From NCBI RefSeq assembly GCF_004322755.1, contig NZ_CP036401.1, forward strand, positions 3,100,001 to 3,164,000: a stretch of 64,000 nt of DNA. Reading direction: 5' to 3'. The stretch comes from Pseudoduganella albidiflava. Its GTDB lineage: Bacteria > Pseudomonadota > Gammaproteobacteria > Burkholderiales > Burkholderiaceae_D. Below, piece by piece: positions 16,373-25,349 of the stretch (its first letter is position 1; each line of letters starts with the position of its first letter). Position numbers and translations under genes: made by a program. The notes under the pieces were generated by a model. The model saw only the letters and a list, made by a program, of their open reading frames with translations, had not been told where the DNA came from and ran no database searches.

Positions 16373-19018
16373 ATGACAACGATTTCGTTCGGTCACACTC
16401 CCCCATCGCAACAGATGAAAATGAAGCTGTCGGTCGCCGTCCTGGCGGGTGCCGGCATTCTCAGTAGTGCATCGGTCTGGGCCCAGAACGCCCAGGCCGT
16501 CGCGGAAGCGCAGGCGACTTCGGCACCGGTCTCGGTCGTCGTCACCGGCGTGCGCCGCGCCGCGCAAAGCGCGCAGACGATCAAGCGGAACTCCGATGAA
16601 GTGATCGATTCGATCGTCGCGGAAGAAGCCGGCAAGTTCCCGGACAAGAACGTGGCTGAAATCCTCGGCCGCGTCACCGGCGTGCAAATCCGCCGCTCGG
16701 GCGGCGAAGCGGCCGACGTGATCATTCGCGGCCTGCCAGGCCTGACGACGCTGCTGAACGGCCGCGAAGTCTACACGTCCACCAACCGCAACCTGCACCT
16801 GGCGGACATCCCGACCACGATGCTGCAGCGCGTCGACGTCTACAAGACGCAGGGCGCTGAAATGGTCGAAGGCGGTACCGCCGGCGTGATCGACGTACGC
16901 ACCGCGCGCCCGTTCGACTTCAAGGGCTTCTCCGCCAGCCTGAGCGGCCGCGGCGAACGTCGCGACAAGGCCGACACCACCGATCCGCAGGTGTCCGGCA
17001 TGATCTCGAACCGCTGGAAGAACGACCTGGGCGAATTCGGCGCGCTGTTCGGCGTGTCGTACCAGAAGGGCCACTATTTCGATGAAGTGACCTGGAACTC
17101 GCCGCCGGACAATACGGTCACCAACAACACAAGCAAGCCCAATGCCGCGGTTACCGGTCCGGTCGACCTCGGGCATTCCAGCAACTACGGCATGCGCGAG
17201 CGTTATTCCGCCAACTGGGCTTTCCAGTTCAAGCCGGCGCGCAATGTGGAGCTGTTGGCGGAAGGCTGGTCGACCCGCATCGACCACGACCGTGAAAACC
17301 AGTTCTTCCTCGGTAACCTGGGCTGGGGGCCGACCACCCAGTACACGCTGTTCCCGGGTACCAACCAGGTCGACACGGTCACGTCGTCCGGCAACCCGTT
17401 TGCACTGAGCTCGAACCAGACGCCGCGCGACGATTCGGAAACCCACCAGGCTGCGATCGGCGCCAAGTGGACCGTCACGCCGGACCTGCGCGTGTCGACC
17501 GAGTTCGTCCGCACCACCGCGCGCTGGAAGCAGGACATGCCGATCATGGAGATGCTGGCCCATCCGACCACGATCGTCGGCCAGACCTATGTCAATGGCG
17601 GCGCGCGCTTCGACTATCCCGGCTACAACATGCTGGACCCGAACAACTACACGCTGCACAACCTCATCGACAACTGGCAGGCCTCGGGCGGCCAGTCGAA
17701 GGACTGGCGCGCGGACGCGACCTACAACAACGGCGAGGAAAGCTTCTTCCGCGAGTTCAGCGCCGGTGTGCGGATCGCCAAGCGCAGCGCCCGTTACCAG
17801 CATGAAAGCCTGAACTTCCTGCCGGCCGTGCCGGGCCTGCCGGCCGTCAGCTCGCTGCCGGGGCTGACCTGCCCGTCGCAGCGGTTCTCCAACGACTACG
17901 GCATGAACCAGTGGCTGACCGTCTGCGGCGACTACCAGCACGCCAATATCGACGCCATGCGCAAGCTGTACGGTCGCGATGGCCGCACCGCGCCGGATCC
18001 GTACTCGCTGTACACCAATAACGAGGACACCAGTGCGCTGTACGGCAAGACCCGCTTCGGCTTCAACGCCGGCCCGGTACCGGTCGAAGGCACGGTGGGC
18101 GTGCGTGTCGTCAAGACCAAGCTGGACGTGAACGGTTTCTCGAACGTGGACAACCAGCCGGTGGCCGTGAACAAGAAGTCGTCGGATACCGACGTGCTGC
18201 CGAACCTGACGCTGAAAGCCAACCTGACCGATACGCTGATCGGCCGCGTCAACGCCGGCAAGACGATCCAGCGCCCGGCCTTCGGCGACTTCAACCCCGG
18301 CATTTCGCTGGGCGCGACCCCGGACGGCCTGGGCATCTACGGCGGCAACGGCGGCAACCCGGACCTGAAGCCGGTCACGGGCAAGAACGCCGACGTGGCG
18401 CTGGAATGGTACTTCGCGCCGACCGGCAGCCTGACCGCCACGGTGTTCAAGCACAAGTTCGAGAACTACATCATCCGCTCTCTCGCGATGGAAACGTTCG
18501 ACGGCAAGCAGTACCGCATGGACCGTCCGCGCAACGTCAACGAAGGCCAGCTGGAAGGCGTCGAAATCGGCTACCGCCAGTTCTACGACTTCCTGCCGGG
18601 CTGGCTGGGCGGCTTCGGCCTGGAAGCGAACTACACGTACATGAAGGGTCACTTCCTGGACGCCGGCAAGGAAGCGCCGTTCCAGGGCATGTCGAAGAAC
18701 GCCTTCAACGTGGTCGGCCTGTACGAGCGTGGCCCATGGTCCGCGCGCCTGGCCTACAACTACCGCAGCCGTTACGTCGACACGTTCAACTACCGCGCGA
18801 TCGCCGCCCCGATCGGGCCGATCGACCTGATCGTCGATCCGATCGAAACCGTGGATGCATCGCTGTCGTACAAGTTCAACGAGCACATGGGCATCACGCT
18901 GGACGTGGAAAACCTGACCGACCGGACGTACAACGACTACCACGGCATCGCCAGCAATCCGCGTGACGTGCGTCGCTACGACCGCGTGATCGGCCTGACC
19001 CTGCGCTGGAAGCTGTAA
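16373..19018 (+). CDS. TonB-dependent receptor, Caulobacter/Xanthomonas type
   Basis: An 881-residue outer-membrane receptor. The ATG at 16373 follows AGGAGA. A signal peptide ends near SVWAQ. VSVVVTGVRRA is a TonB-box-like segment, and DSIVAEEAGKFPDKNVAEIL is the signature of the large TonB-receptor group common in Caulobacter and Xanthomonas, members of which often take up oligosaccharides. The plug (EVYTSTNRNLHLADIPTTML, then GTAGVIDVRTARP) and barrel follow. The last residues are LRWKL, lacking the usual terminal Phe. A strong terminator follows, so it is monocistronic. The ligand cannot be read from the sequence. Confidence 0.88.
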   Translation: MTTISFGHTPPSQQMKMKLSVAVLAGAGILSSASVWAQNAQAVAEAQATSAPVSVVVTGVRRAAQSAQTIKRNSDEVIDSIVAEEAGKFPDKNVAEILGRVTGVQIRRSGGEAADVIIRGLPGLTTLLNGREVYTSTNRNLHLADIPTTMLQRVDVYKTQGAEMVEGGTAGVIDVRTARPFDFKGFSASLSGRGERRDKADTTDPQVSGMISNRWKNDLGEFGALFGVSYQKGHYFDEVTWNSPPDNTVTNNTSKPNAAVTGPVDLGHSSNYGMRERYSANWAFQFKPARNVELLAEGWSTRIDHDRENQFFLGNLGWGPTTQYTLFPGTNQVDTVTSSGNPFALSSNQTPRDDSETHQAAIGAKWTVTPDLRVSTEFVRTTARWKQDMPIMEMLAHPTTIVGQTYVNGGARFDYPGYNMLDPNNYTLHNLIDNWQASGGQSKDWRADATYNNGEESFFREFSAGVRIAKRSARYQHESLNFLPAVPGLPAVSSLPGLTCPSQRFSNDYGMNQWLTVCGDYQHANIDAMRKLYGRDGRTAPDPYSLYTNNEDTSALYGKTRFGFNAGPVPVEGTVGVRVVKTKLDVNGFSNVDNQPVAVNKKSSDTDVLPNLTLKANLTDTLIGRVNAGKTIQRPAFGDFNPGISLGATPDGLGIYGGNGGNPDLKPVTGKNADVALEWYFAPTGSLTATVFKHKFENYIIRSLAMETFDGKQYRMDRPRNVNEGQLEGVEIGYRQFYDFLPGWLGGFGLEANYTYMKGHFLDAGKEAPFQGMSKNAFNVVGLYERGPWSARLAYNYRSRYVDTFNYRAIAAPIGPIDLIVDPIETVDASLSYKFNEHMGITLDVENLTDRTYNDYHGIASNPRDVRRYDRVIGLTLRWKL

Positions 19019-19078
19019 GCGGCGAGAGATCGCTGCGTGGGCCGCCCGCAAGGGCGGTCGCGCAGGACCAAACCAGAA

Positions 19079-19116
19079 AGCGCGCTGCGCGGCTCCGGCC
19101 GGCAGCGCGCTTTTTT
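19079..19116 (+). terminator. Rho-independent terminator after TonB receptor
   Basis: A perfect 10-bp stem (AGCGCGCTGC at 19079-19088 with GCAGCGCGCT at 19102-19111), 13-nt loop, then six T. It closes the TonB-receptor transcript. A smaller hairpin (GCCGCCC-GCAA-GGGCGGT) precedes it near 19040. Confidence 0.9.
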
Positions 19117-19200
19117 CATTTATCCAGCGTGCCGCGTCGTCACGCCGTTTCCCGTAAAAATTGGCACTGGAATAGTTGGTATCGGCGATAACCGCTGCTA

Positions 19201-19223
19201 GAATGCGAATAGTTCTCATTCTA
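19201..19223 (+). promoter_or_regulatory. Candidate Fur box of DUF3649-PepSY-DUF3325 operon
   Basis: GAATGCGAATAGTTCTCATTC is a near-palindrome with only small deviations from the Fur form AATGAGAATnATTCTCATT. It lies about 70 bp upstream of the DUF3649 gene. Iron-repressed expression is inferred. Confidence 0.75.
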
Positions 19224-19293
19224 GTTCCACCCCCCATCCCGCCAGCGGCGCGCGCATGGGGGAGGAACATCGATCAACCTACCGCACACCGCC

Positions 19294-19590
19294 ATGGCCG
19301 CCCTGACATCATCGCCGCTTCACATCGTTTCCCGCACGGCTGCCGCCGTCCTTGGCGGCTACGCCTTCACGTGGGGCGTGATTGCCTTCGGCACGGCGCT
19401 GCTGTACGCCGCGGGCATGGAATTCCACGATGCAGAGCACCTGTCCTATATCGTCGGCTTGCTGGTATTCCTGGTGGCGTTCCTGCTGACCTTCGTGGCC
19501 CGCAGCGTGTCGCGGGTGTGGCTGGTGCTGGCCGGCGGTGGCGCCTTGCTGGCCGGCGCCGCGTCCCTGCTGCAACAACAGATCGTCTGA
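19294..19590 (+). CDS. DUF3649 iron-uptake-associated membrane protein
   Basis: A 98-residue protein with three hydrophobic helices (about 15-40, 48-68 and 75-95), matching small DUF3649 proteins that occur ahead of PepSY genes in iron-uptake loci. The ribosome site is weak for the ATG at 19294. It is the first gene behind the Fur-like box and is 13 bp upstream of the PepSY gene. Its exact role is unknown; inner-membrane location is expected. Confidence 0.75.
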   Translation: MAALTSSPLHIVSRTAAAVLGGYAFTWGVIAFGTALLYAAGMEFHDAEHLSYIVGLLVFLVAFLLTFVARSVSRVWLVLAGGGALLAGAASLLQQQIV

Positions 19591-19603
19591 CCGGAGGTTG
19601 ACC

Positions 19604-21283
19604 ATGTTCCCGAATTTCCGCCTGGCGATGGCCTGGCTGCATACCTGGTTCGGCCTGTTCCTGGGCTTCGTGCTGATGGTCGTGTTCTTCTTTGGCGCGC
19701 TCTCGGTGTTCGACCGGGAAATCGACCGCTGGGCGATCCCGGCCACGCGCTTCGAGCCGCAGCCGATGCCGTCGTTCGACAAGCTGCTGCGCCCCGTGTT
19801 CGAGGACATGCAGCCGCTCGAGGATGCCCGCGCGGCGATGCGCGGCCAGGTCGACGGTCCGCTGCCCGAGCGCTTCGACACCGTGACGCGCATGGGCGCG
19901 TACACCACGCACCGCGATCCCGTGCTGGCCCTGTTCGTCGGCTACGAGGTGCCCAATGCCAGGGAAAAGGACACCGCCATCTTCGCGCTGCGCACGGTCG
20001 ATCCCCGTACCGGTACCGCGCTGCCGGATGACCGGCTGAAGATCGGCAGCGGCTTCTTCTATCCGCTGCACTACAGCCTGACGTTCGACTGGAAAAACCT
20101 GGGCTACTGGATCGTCGGCTTCGCCGCGCTGATGATGCTGGTCGCCCTCGTCACCGGCGTGATCATGCACCGCAAGCTGTTCCGCGAACTGTTCACGTTC
20201 CGGCCCAACAAGAGCACCCAGCGCAGCATGCTGGACCTGCACAACCTGACCGGCGTAGTGGCGCTGCCATTCCATTTCTTCTTTGCTTTTACCGGCCTGG
20301 TGATCTTCGCCGGCATCTATTTTCCGGTCACCCATACCCAGCTCGCGGCGCTGCACGACAAGCACGAGCAGGTCGAAGCCCGCGAAACCGGGTTGCCGTA
20401 CGCCCGCGCCGGCGTTGCCGCGCCAATAGCCCCGGTGGATCCGATGGTCGCCGAAGCGCGCCGCCGCTGGGCCGCGAAAGGCATGGCGGGCGATGTCGGC
20501 TTCCTCGCCGTGCAGTTCCCCGGCGACGCCAATGGCTATGTATCGATCTACCGTTCCGGTACCGACCGCATCGCGCTGACCGGGGAGGGCATCCATTTCA
20601 AGGCGTCCACGGGCGAACTGCTGCGCGAGGATCCGCCGCCGACGCTGGTGGCGCGCGTCAACGAATTCCTCACCGGCCTGCACCTGCAGCACTTCCGCCA
20701 CTGGCTGCTGCGCTGGCTGTATGTGCTGGGTGGGCTGGCTGGCTGCGCCTGCATCGCAACCGGCTTCCTGTTCTTCGTGGAAAAGCGCAAGCGTCAGCAC
20801 GCCCGGCAGGGCAGCGCCGGCGCGCGCGTGGTCGATGCGCTGGCGGTCACTACCGTCACCGGCATGCTGATCGCGGCACTCGGCATGCTGATCGCCAACC
20901 GCTTGTTGCCGGATGCGATGCCGGCCGGCTGGCCGTGGCGCGGCGCCATGGAAAAGTATGCATTCTGGGGTGTCTGGGCGCTGGCGATGGCGCACGCCGT
21001 GTGGCGTACCGCGCCGGTGGCCGCAGGCCGCCTGGCGCCGGCATGGCGCGAACAGTGCCTGGCGATCGGCGTGCTGGGCATCGTGGCGCCGGTACTGAAC
21101 TGGGTCACCACGGGCGACCACTTGCTGCGTACCGTTGCCACGAGTTACTGGCCGGTGGCGGGTGCCGACCTGTTCATGCTGGCCGGTGCCGGCCTCGCAC
21201 TGCTGGCGGCACGCCGGTTGCAACGGCGCGCCACCCTGGTCGCACCGGCAAAAGCCGCCACGCTGGAGGCTGGCCATGCGTGA
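19604..21283 (+). CDS. PepSY-associated TM helix protein, large form
   Basis: A 559-residue inner-membrane protein starting MFPNFRLAMAWLHTWFGLFL after a GGAGG site. TM helices are near residues 10-35, 165-190, 225-245, 365-385, 425-445, 460-480, 490-510 and 525-545. His residues in WLHTWFG, YPLHYSL, MLDLHNLTG and LHLQHFRHW flank the helices and are typical of this family, proposed to bind haem and reduce iron chelates. It is the core of a Fur-box operon, with DUF3325 overlapping its stop by 8 nt. Confidence 0.85.
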   Translation: MFPNFRLAMAWLHTWFGLFLGFVLMVVFFFGALSVFDREIDRWAIPATRFEPQPMPSFDKLLRPVFEDMQPLEDARAAMRGQVDGPLPERFDTVTRMGAYTTHRDPVLALFVGYEVPNAREKDTAIFALRTVDPRTGTALPDDRLKIGSGFFYPLHYSLTFDWKNLGYWIVGFAALMMLVALVTGVIMHRKLFRELFTFRPNKSTQRSMLDLHNLTGVVALPFHFFFAFTGLVIFAGIYFPVTHTQLAALHDKHEQVEARETGLPYARAGVAAPIAPVDPMVAEARRRWAAKGMAGDVGFLAVQFPGDANGYVSIYRSGTDRIALTGEGIHFKASTGELLREDPPPTLVARVNEFLTGLHLQHFRHWLLRWLYVLGGLAGCACIATGFLFFVEKRKRQHARQGSAGARVVDALAVTTVTGMLIAALGMLIANRLLPDAMPAGWPWRGAMEKYAFWGVWALAMAHAVWRTAPVAAGRLAPAWREQCLAIGVLGIVAPVLNWVTTGDHLLRTVATSYWPVAGADLFMLAGAGLALLAARRLQRRATLVAPAKAATLEAGHA

Positions 21284-21593
21284 TGCCCTGATGTTGCTGG
21301 CGGCACTGGCCGCCTGCATGGCCGGCATGGGGTGGTTCGCGCTGTCGCTGGACACGCATTGGGAGCAGGTGAGAGGCAAGGCGCCGCGACCCGCCGCGAT
21401 GGCCCGCCAGCTGCGCTGGCTCGGTGCGGTGGCACTGGCCATCGCACTGGTGCTGTGCCTGGTCGCCGATTCCGCCTCCATCGCGGTACTCGTGTGGCTG
21501 ATGGCGATCGCCGCCGCCGCCCTGGCAGTGGCGCTGACGTTGACGTGGCGTGCCCGCGTGCTGGCCGTGCTGGTATTCTGGGCCGGCGCCTAG
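21276..21593 (+). CDS. DUF3325 small membrane protein
   Basis: A 105-residue protein with an N-terminal helix (2-22), MGWFALSLDTHW, and two further hydrophobic helices (50-66 and 70-90), matching DUF3325. It overlaps the PepSY gene by 8 nt, so it is co-translated. DUF3325 genes recur at the end of DUF3649-PepSY iron operons; the biochemical role is unknown. Confidence 0.78.
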   Translation: MRDALMLLAALAACMAGMGWFALSLDTHWEQVRGKAPRPAAMARQLRWLGAVALAIALVLCLVADSASIAVLVWLMAIAAAALAVALTLTWRARVLAVLVFWAGA

Positions 21594-21678
21594 GCATCGG
21601 CGGCGGTCCCCTGCAGGGCCATCGCAGGCCGGCGCTCCACTCCCGCCGGCTGCAGCCGCAGCGTAGTGCCCATCCGGA

Positions 21679-22404
21679 CTAGTGTGCCCGGCCGCGGCGG
21701 CGCCAGGTCCGCGCGGCCAGCACGGCCAGGCCGCCCGCCAGCATCGCCCAGGTCGACGGTTCGGGTACCGGCGACAACGGCAGCGGCCCGGAAACCTCGC
21801 GCCCGGGCCCCGGGTACTCCAGGCCGGGCACCGGCGGCGGCAGCGCGCCCGGCACCACCCATGGCGGCAGTTCGTCGCCGGCTGCCGGAACGGGCGGATA
21901 GTCGGGCGGCGGCGCCAGGGCCAGCGGGGGCTGTGCGGCGGCGGGCGGCGCGGCGGGAAGGCGTGGCGCTCCGCCGGTCGCCCCGGGCCCGCCCGAACCC
22001 GACGTCACGATCCTGCGAACGCGGCTGACGTTGCCGCATACTTCAGGAACCAGCACGCAGGTATCGCCCACGCAGTACACCGCGGCCGCCTCGCGGTGCG
22101 CCGGGCGCCATTTGGCCCGCGTGACCGTGCGGCACATCCGCCCGGTGCCGAAATGCATGTCGGCGATACGGCTTTCATACTGGTAATGCCCGGCAATCGC
22201 GGTGCGGCTGATCTGCACGGTATCGTCCGGAATCCCGGCAGCGATCCTGCGCGCCAGCGTGGCGCGGTCGGCAGGGGAGATGTCGCGATAGTTGGCCAGC
22301 GCGGCGGCCGGCGAACCGCGATAGCGGTCGACACCGGGCCGGTCCCATGAACAGACCGGCTGGACGAAAAGGGCGGCCGCGGCGGCGGCCAGCATGTAAG
22401 CCAT
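21679..22404 (-). CDS. PEP-CTERM sorted exported protein (MHFG type)
   Basis: A 241-residue secreted protein. There is an N-terminal signal helix, a Cys-containing middle domain with the motif IADMHFGTGRMC (near residue 85) and a second CVGDTCVLVPEVC cluster, a Pro-rich linker (150-215), and a C-terminal sorting tail VPEPSTWAMLAGG, hydrophobic helix, then RTWRRR. The tail is the substrate signal of exosortase/archaeosortase-like EpsH systems, which cleave near PEP and anchor or release the protein. The four paired Cys suggest disulfides. Function is unknown. Confidence 0.85.
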   Translation of the reverse strand: MAYMLAAAAAALFVQPVCSWDRPGVDRYRGSPAAALANYRDISPADRATLARRIAAGIPDDTVQISRTAIAGHYQYESRIADMHFGTGRMCRTVTRAKWRPAHREAAAVYCVGDTCVLVPEVCGNVSRVRRIVTSGSGGPGATGGAPRLPAAPPAAAQPPLALAPPPDYPPVPAAGDELPPWVVPGALPPPVPGLEYPGPGREVSGPLPLSPVPEPSTWAMLAGGLAVLAARTWRRRGRAH

Positions 22405-22536
22405 GGCGAGTACTCCACGAAAGCGATCTCATGGATGCACTGTAGGCTGTTTCGCAGACCGGAAACGTGCGTTTCCTAACGCAACGACTATTGCGAAACG
22501 TCCACCATGCTTGTCGTCATGGCCATGGTGACTGGA

Positions 22537-23649
22537 TCAGGCGGCCAGTGACGCGCCTGCCAGCGGTGCCAGCCGGGCTGTCGCGCCGGGCACCAGTTGC
22601 GGCGCGAAGGTGCGCTTCTCGGCCAGGTGGCTGCCGTGCGATTCGATCATCGAGGTCAGCAGGTCGGCCGCGGCCAGCGCCATATTGTGCATCGGCTGGC
22701 GCAGCGTGGTCAGGTTGCAGCTCAGCCAGCCGGTCGGTTCGACGGCGTCGAACCCGGCGACGGACATGGTACCTGGCACGTCAATACCCAGTTCGTGGCG
22801 CGCCAGATCGAGGCAGCCGAGCGCCATCACGTCATTGCCGCAGATGACGGCATCCGGCGGATGCCCGAGCCGTTCGATGAGCTCGCGCAGGCCGCGCGCG
22901 CCGCTGGCATAGTCGAACTGGCCTGTGACCAGCACGGGTGGCGGCAGGCCCAGTTCCAGCAGCCGGTCGCAGGCGCCGGCGCGGCGCTCGGCGGCAACCG
23001 CCGACCCGTCGGGTCCGGCCATGATGCCGAACTGGCGGTGCCCCGCGGCGGCCAGCCGCGTGGCCAGCATGCGCCCGGCCTCGTACTGGTCGCACAGCAC
23101 GCTGTTGACGGTGCGCCCGCGCAGGTTGCGGTTGAAGACCACCAGCGGCAACCCGCGCCGCTCGAACTCCTGCACCTGTTCATCGCTGAGGGTGGCGGCG
23201 ATGATCGCGCCATCGACCTGGTACTGCCAGATGTCGCCCAGGATGTGCTCGACCTCGTCTTCGTGCTGGACCGTGAACAGCAGGACCCGCTTGCCCCGGC
23301 GGGCCAGTTGCTGGGACAGTTCGGCAAGCGCCTCCGGGTAATACAGGTTGGCGACGTGGCACATGACGACGGCCACCATGTTCGAGCGCCGTGTGATCAG
23401 GCTGCGGGCTGCCGCGTTGGGAATGTAGTCGAGTCCGGCGGCCGCCTTCATCACGCGCGCGTAGGTCGTCGGCGAGACGCTGGCGCCCGGCTTGAAGCAA
23501 CGCGACACGGCCGATTGCGACACGCCAGCCAGGAGCGCCACGTCGTAGGACGTGACGCGCCGGTTTTCACGCACGACCGCGGCCTTGTACTCTGCCGTCC
23601 TGGTGGCGGCCACGCTGTCCGCCGGAAGTGGTGTCTTTGTTTTTCTCAT
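22537..23649 (-). CDS. LacI-family transcriptional regulator
   Basis: A 370-residue regulator with an HTH at residues 33-55 (TSYDVALLAGVSQSAVSRCF), the LacI hinge region (AARSLITRRSNMV) and a periplasmic-binding-protein fold for a sugar-like effector (GADAVICGND..VPGTMSVAGFD pattern). It represses or activates nearby genes in response to a ligand. No transporter or sugar enzyme is adjacent, so the target is not evident. A 28-residue N-terminal extension precedes the HTH. Confidence 0.88.
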   Translation of the reverse strand: MRKTKTPLPADSVAATRTAEYKAAVVRENRRVTSYDVALLAGVSQSAVSRCFKPGASVSPTTYARVMKAAAGLDYIPNAAARSLITRRSNMVAVVMCHVANLYYPEALAELSQQLARRGKRVLLFTVQHEDEVEHILGDIWQYQVDGAIIAATLSDEQVQEFERRGLPLVVFNRNLRGRTVNSVLCDQYEAGRMLATRLAAAGHRQFGIMAGPDGSAVAAERRAGACDRLLELGLPPPVLVTGQFDYASGARGLRELIERLGHPPDAVICGNDVMALGCLDLARHELGIDVPGTMSVAGFDAVEPTGWLSCNLTTLRQPMHNMALAAADLLTSMIESHGSHLAEKRTFAPQLVPGATARLAPLAGASLAA

Positions 23650-23774
23650 CGTCTGGTGTTGGCCCGTGTCGGCACCGTTTCAGTTGAGGATACCGCATGC
23701 ACTTACCGTATGGCAACAATTACCTCAAGGAAATCGATTACCGTGACGCAACTTCCGTGGACGCTGCGCGTCCT

Positions 23775-23978
23775 TCAACCGGTGATGACCAGCGTCACGG
23801 CGATGACAGCCAGCAGCGCGCCAGTCGCGCCCGCGCGGCGGCGCCAGCCGCTGCGCAGCCGTTCCAGCGCCCGTCCACGCCCCGGTGCCGCATGGCCGAT
23901 ACCCGATGGCCCAGCTGTTCTCACATCCTCGCCCACCTTGTCCCGCACCCGTCGCGTAGCTCTGCTGTAGCCTTCCAT
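23775..23978 (-). CDS. Small tail-anchored-like membrane protein
   Basis: A 67-residue protein that starts at the ATG at 23978 behind AGGAGA; longer versions of the frame lack a ribosome site. The first 45 residues are basic and hydrophilic, and the last 20 are a single hydrophobic helix (ATGALLAVIAVTLVITG), giving a C-tail-anchored layout. It is divergent from yegD. No family is recognised. Confidence 0.55.
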   Translation of the reverse strand: MEGYSRATRRVRDKVGEDVRTAGPSGIGHAAPGRGRALERLRSGWRRRAGATGALLAVIAVTLVITG

Positions 23979-24089
23979 CTCGGTCTCCTGTTTTGTCGAA
24001 TTTCCTAGCGTAACTATCTGGGCGGTGCGGGATTTGATACAGGTCAATCCAACTCTGGTAAAATTTTGCCCCTTTCAGATGAGGTAGCG

Positions 24090-25340
24090 ATGGCAACAGC
24101 GTGCGGTGTCGACTTCGGCACGTCCAACTCCACGGTCGGGTGGGTACAACCGGGCCGGCCGGTGATGTTGCCGCTCGAAGACGGCAAGGTCACGCTGCCG
24201 TCGGTGGTGTTCTTCAATGCCGACGACGACGAGGTCACGTTCGGCCGCGCCGCGCTGGCCGACTATCTGGCCGGCTATGAGGGGCGCCTGATGCGCTCGC
24301 TCAAGAGCCTGCTGGGCACGCCGCTGATGGATGGCCAGACCGAAGTGGCGGGTCGTGCGCTGTCGTTCCGCGAGCTGCTCGGCCAGTTCATCCGCGAATT
24401 GAAGCACCGTGGCGAACACGCCGCGGGCCGCCGCTTCGACGCCGCGGTGCTCGGGCGGCCCGTGCATTTCGTCGACGACGATCCGGCCGCCGACCGGCTG
24501 GCCGAGGACACGCTGGCCGACATCGCCCGCGCGGCGGGTTTCCGCGACCTGGCATTCCAGTACGAACCGATCGCCGCCGCGTTCGACTACGAGTCCCAGA
24601 TCGACCGCGAGGAACTGGTGCTGATCGCCGACATCGGCGGCGGTACGTCCGATTTCTCGCTGGTTCGCCTGGCACCCTCGCGGATGGCCAGGATCGACCG
24701 CCGCGACGACATCCTCGCCAATGCGGGCGTGCACATCGGCGGTACCGACTTCGACAAGTACCTGAGCCTGGCCGCCGTGATGCCGCAACTGGGCTACGGC
24801 AGCGAATTGAAAAACGGCAGTGCGGTACCGTCCAGCTATTACTTCAACCTGGCGACGTGGCACACCATCAACCAGGCCTACACGAGGAAGATGTCGGCCC
24901 AGTTGGGCGAACTGGTGCGCGACGCGCGCGAGCCGGAAAAGCTGCGGCGCCTGCAAAACCTGATCGAGGACCGCGCCGGCCACTGGCTGGCCATGCGCGT
25001 CGAGGAAACCAAGATCGGATTGTCGGACCAGGCTTCGGTGCGGCTCGAGCTGGACCGGCTGGCGCCCCCGCTGGCGCTGGACGTGGAGCGGGAATGCTTC
25101 GTCGCGGCGATCGGTGCGCTGGTCGACACGGTGGGCGGCAGCGTCGACCGGTTGCTGGCCGATGCCGGCGTGCGCAGCGAGCAGGTCGACACGGTATTCT
25201 TCACGGGCGGTTCGTCGGGCGTGGCGGCATTGCGCGAACGGATCGGGGCGGCGGTGCCCGCTGCCCGCCGTGTCGAGGGCGACCGGTTCGGCAGCATCGG
25301 CGCCGGCCTGGCGCTGGACGCCGTCCGGCAATTCGGCTAA
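24090..25340 (+). CDS. yegD: Hsp70-family chaperone, YegD type
   Basis: A 416-residue actin/Hsp70-fold ATPase. The ATG at 24090 follows GAGG. Phosphate-1 motif VDFGTSNSTVG, phosphate-2 IADIGGGTSDFSL and adenosine motif VFFTGGSSGV are visible. FQYEPIAAAFDYE and LVRDAREPEK match YegD proteins, which lack the Hsp70 substrate-binding domain. Cytoplasmic; the client is unknown. A DEDDh exonuclease gene follows after 9 bp. Confidence 0.88.
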   Translation: MATACGVDFGTSNSTVGWVQPGRPVMLPLEDGKVTLPSVVFFNADDDEVTFGRAALADYLAGYEGRLMRSLKSLLGTPLMDGQTEVAGRALSFRELLGQFIRELKHRGEHAAGRRFDAAVLGRPVHFVDDDPAADRLAEDTLADIARAAGFRDLAFQYEPIAAAFDYESQIDREELVLIADIGGGTSDFSLVRLAPSRMARIDRRDDILANAGVHIGGTDFDKYLSLAAVMPQLGYGSELKNGSAVPSSYYFNLATWHTINQAYTRKMSAQLGELVRDAREPEKLRRLQNLIEDRAGHWLAMRVEETKIGLSDQASVRLELDRLAPPLALDVERECFVAAIGALVDTVGGSVDRLLADAGVRSEQVDTVFFTGGSSGVAALRERIGAAVPAARRVEGDRFGSIGAGLALDAVRQFG

Positions 25341-25349
25341 GGAACCCCC

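Noticed and set aside
16313..19270. 985-residue open frame on the minus strand opposite the TonB receptor
   Set aside because: It mirrors the codon pattern of the plus-strand receptor, has no ribosome site and no recognisable domain; GC-rich genes often leave such antisense frames open.
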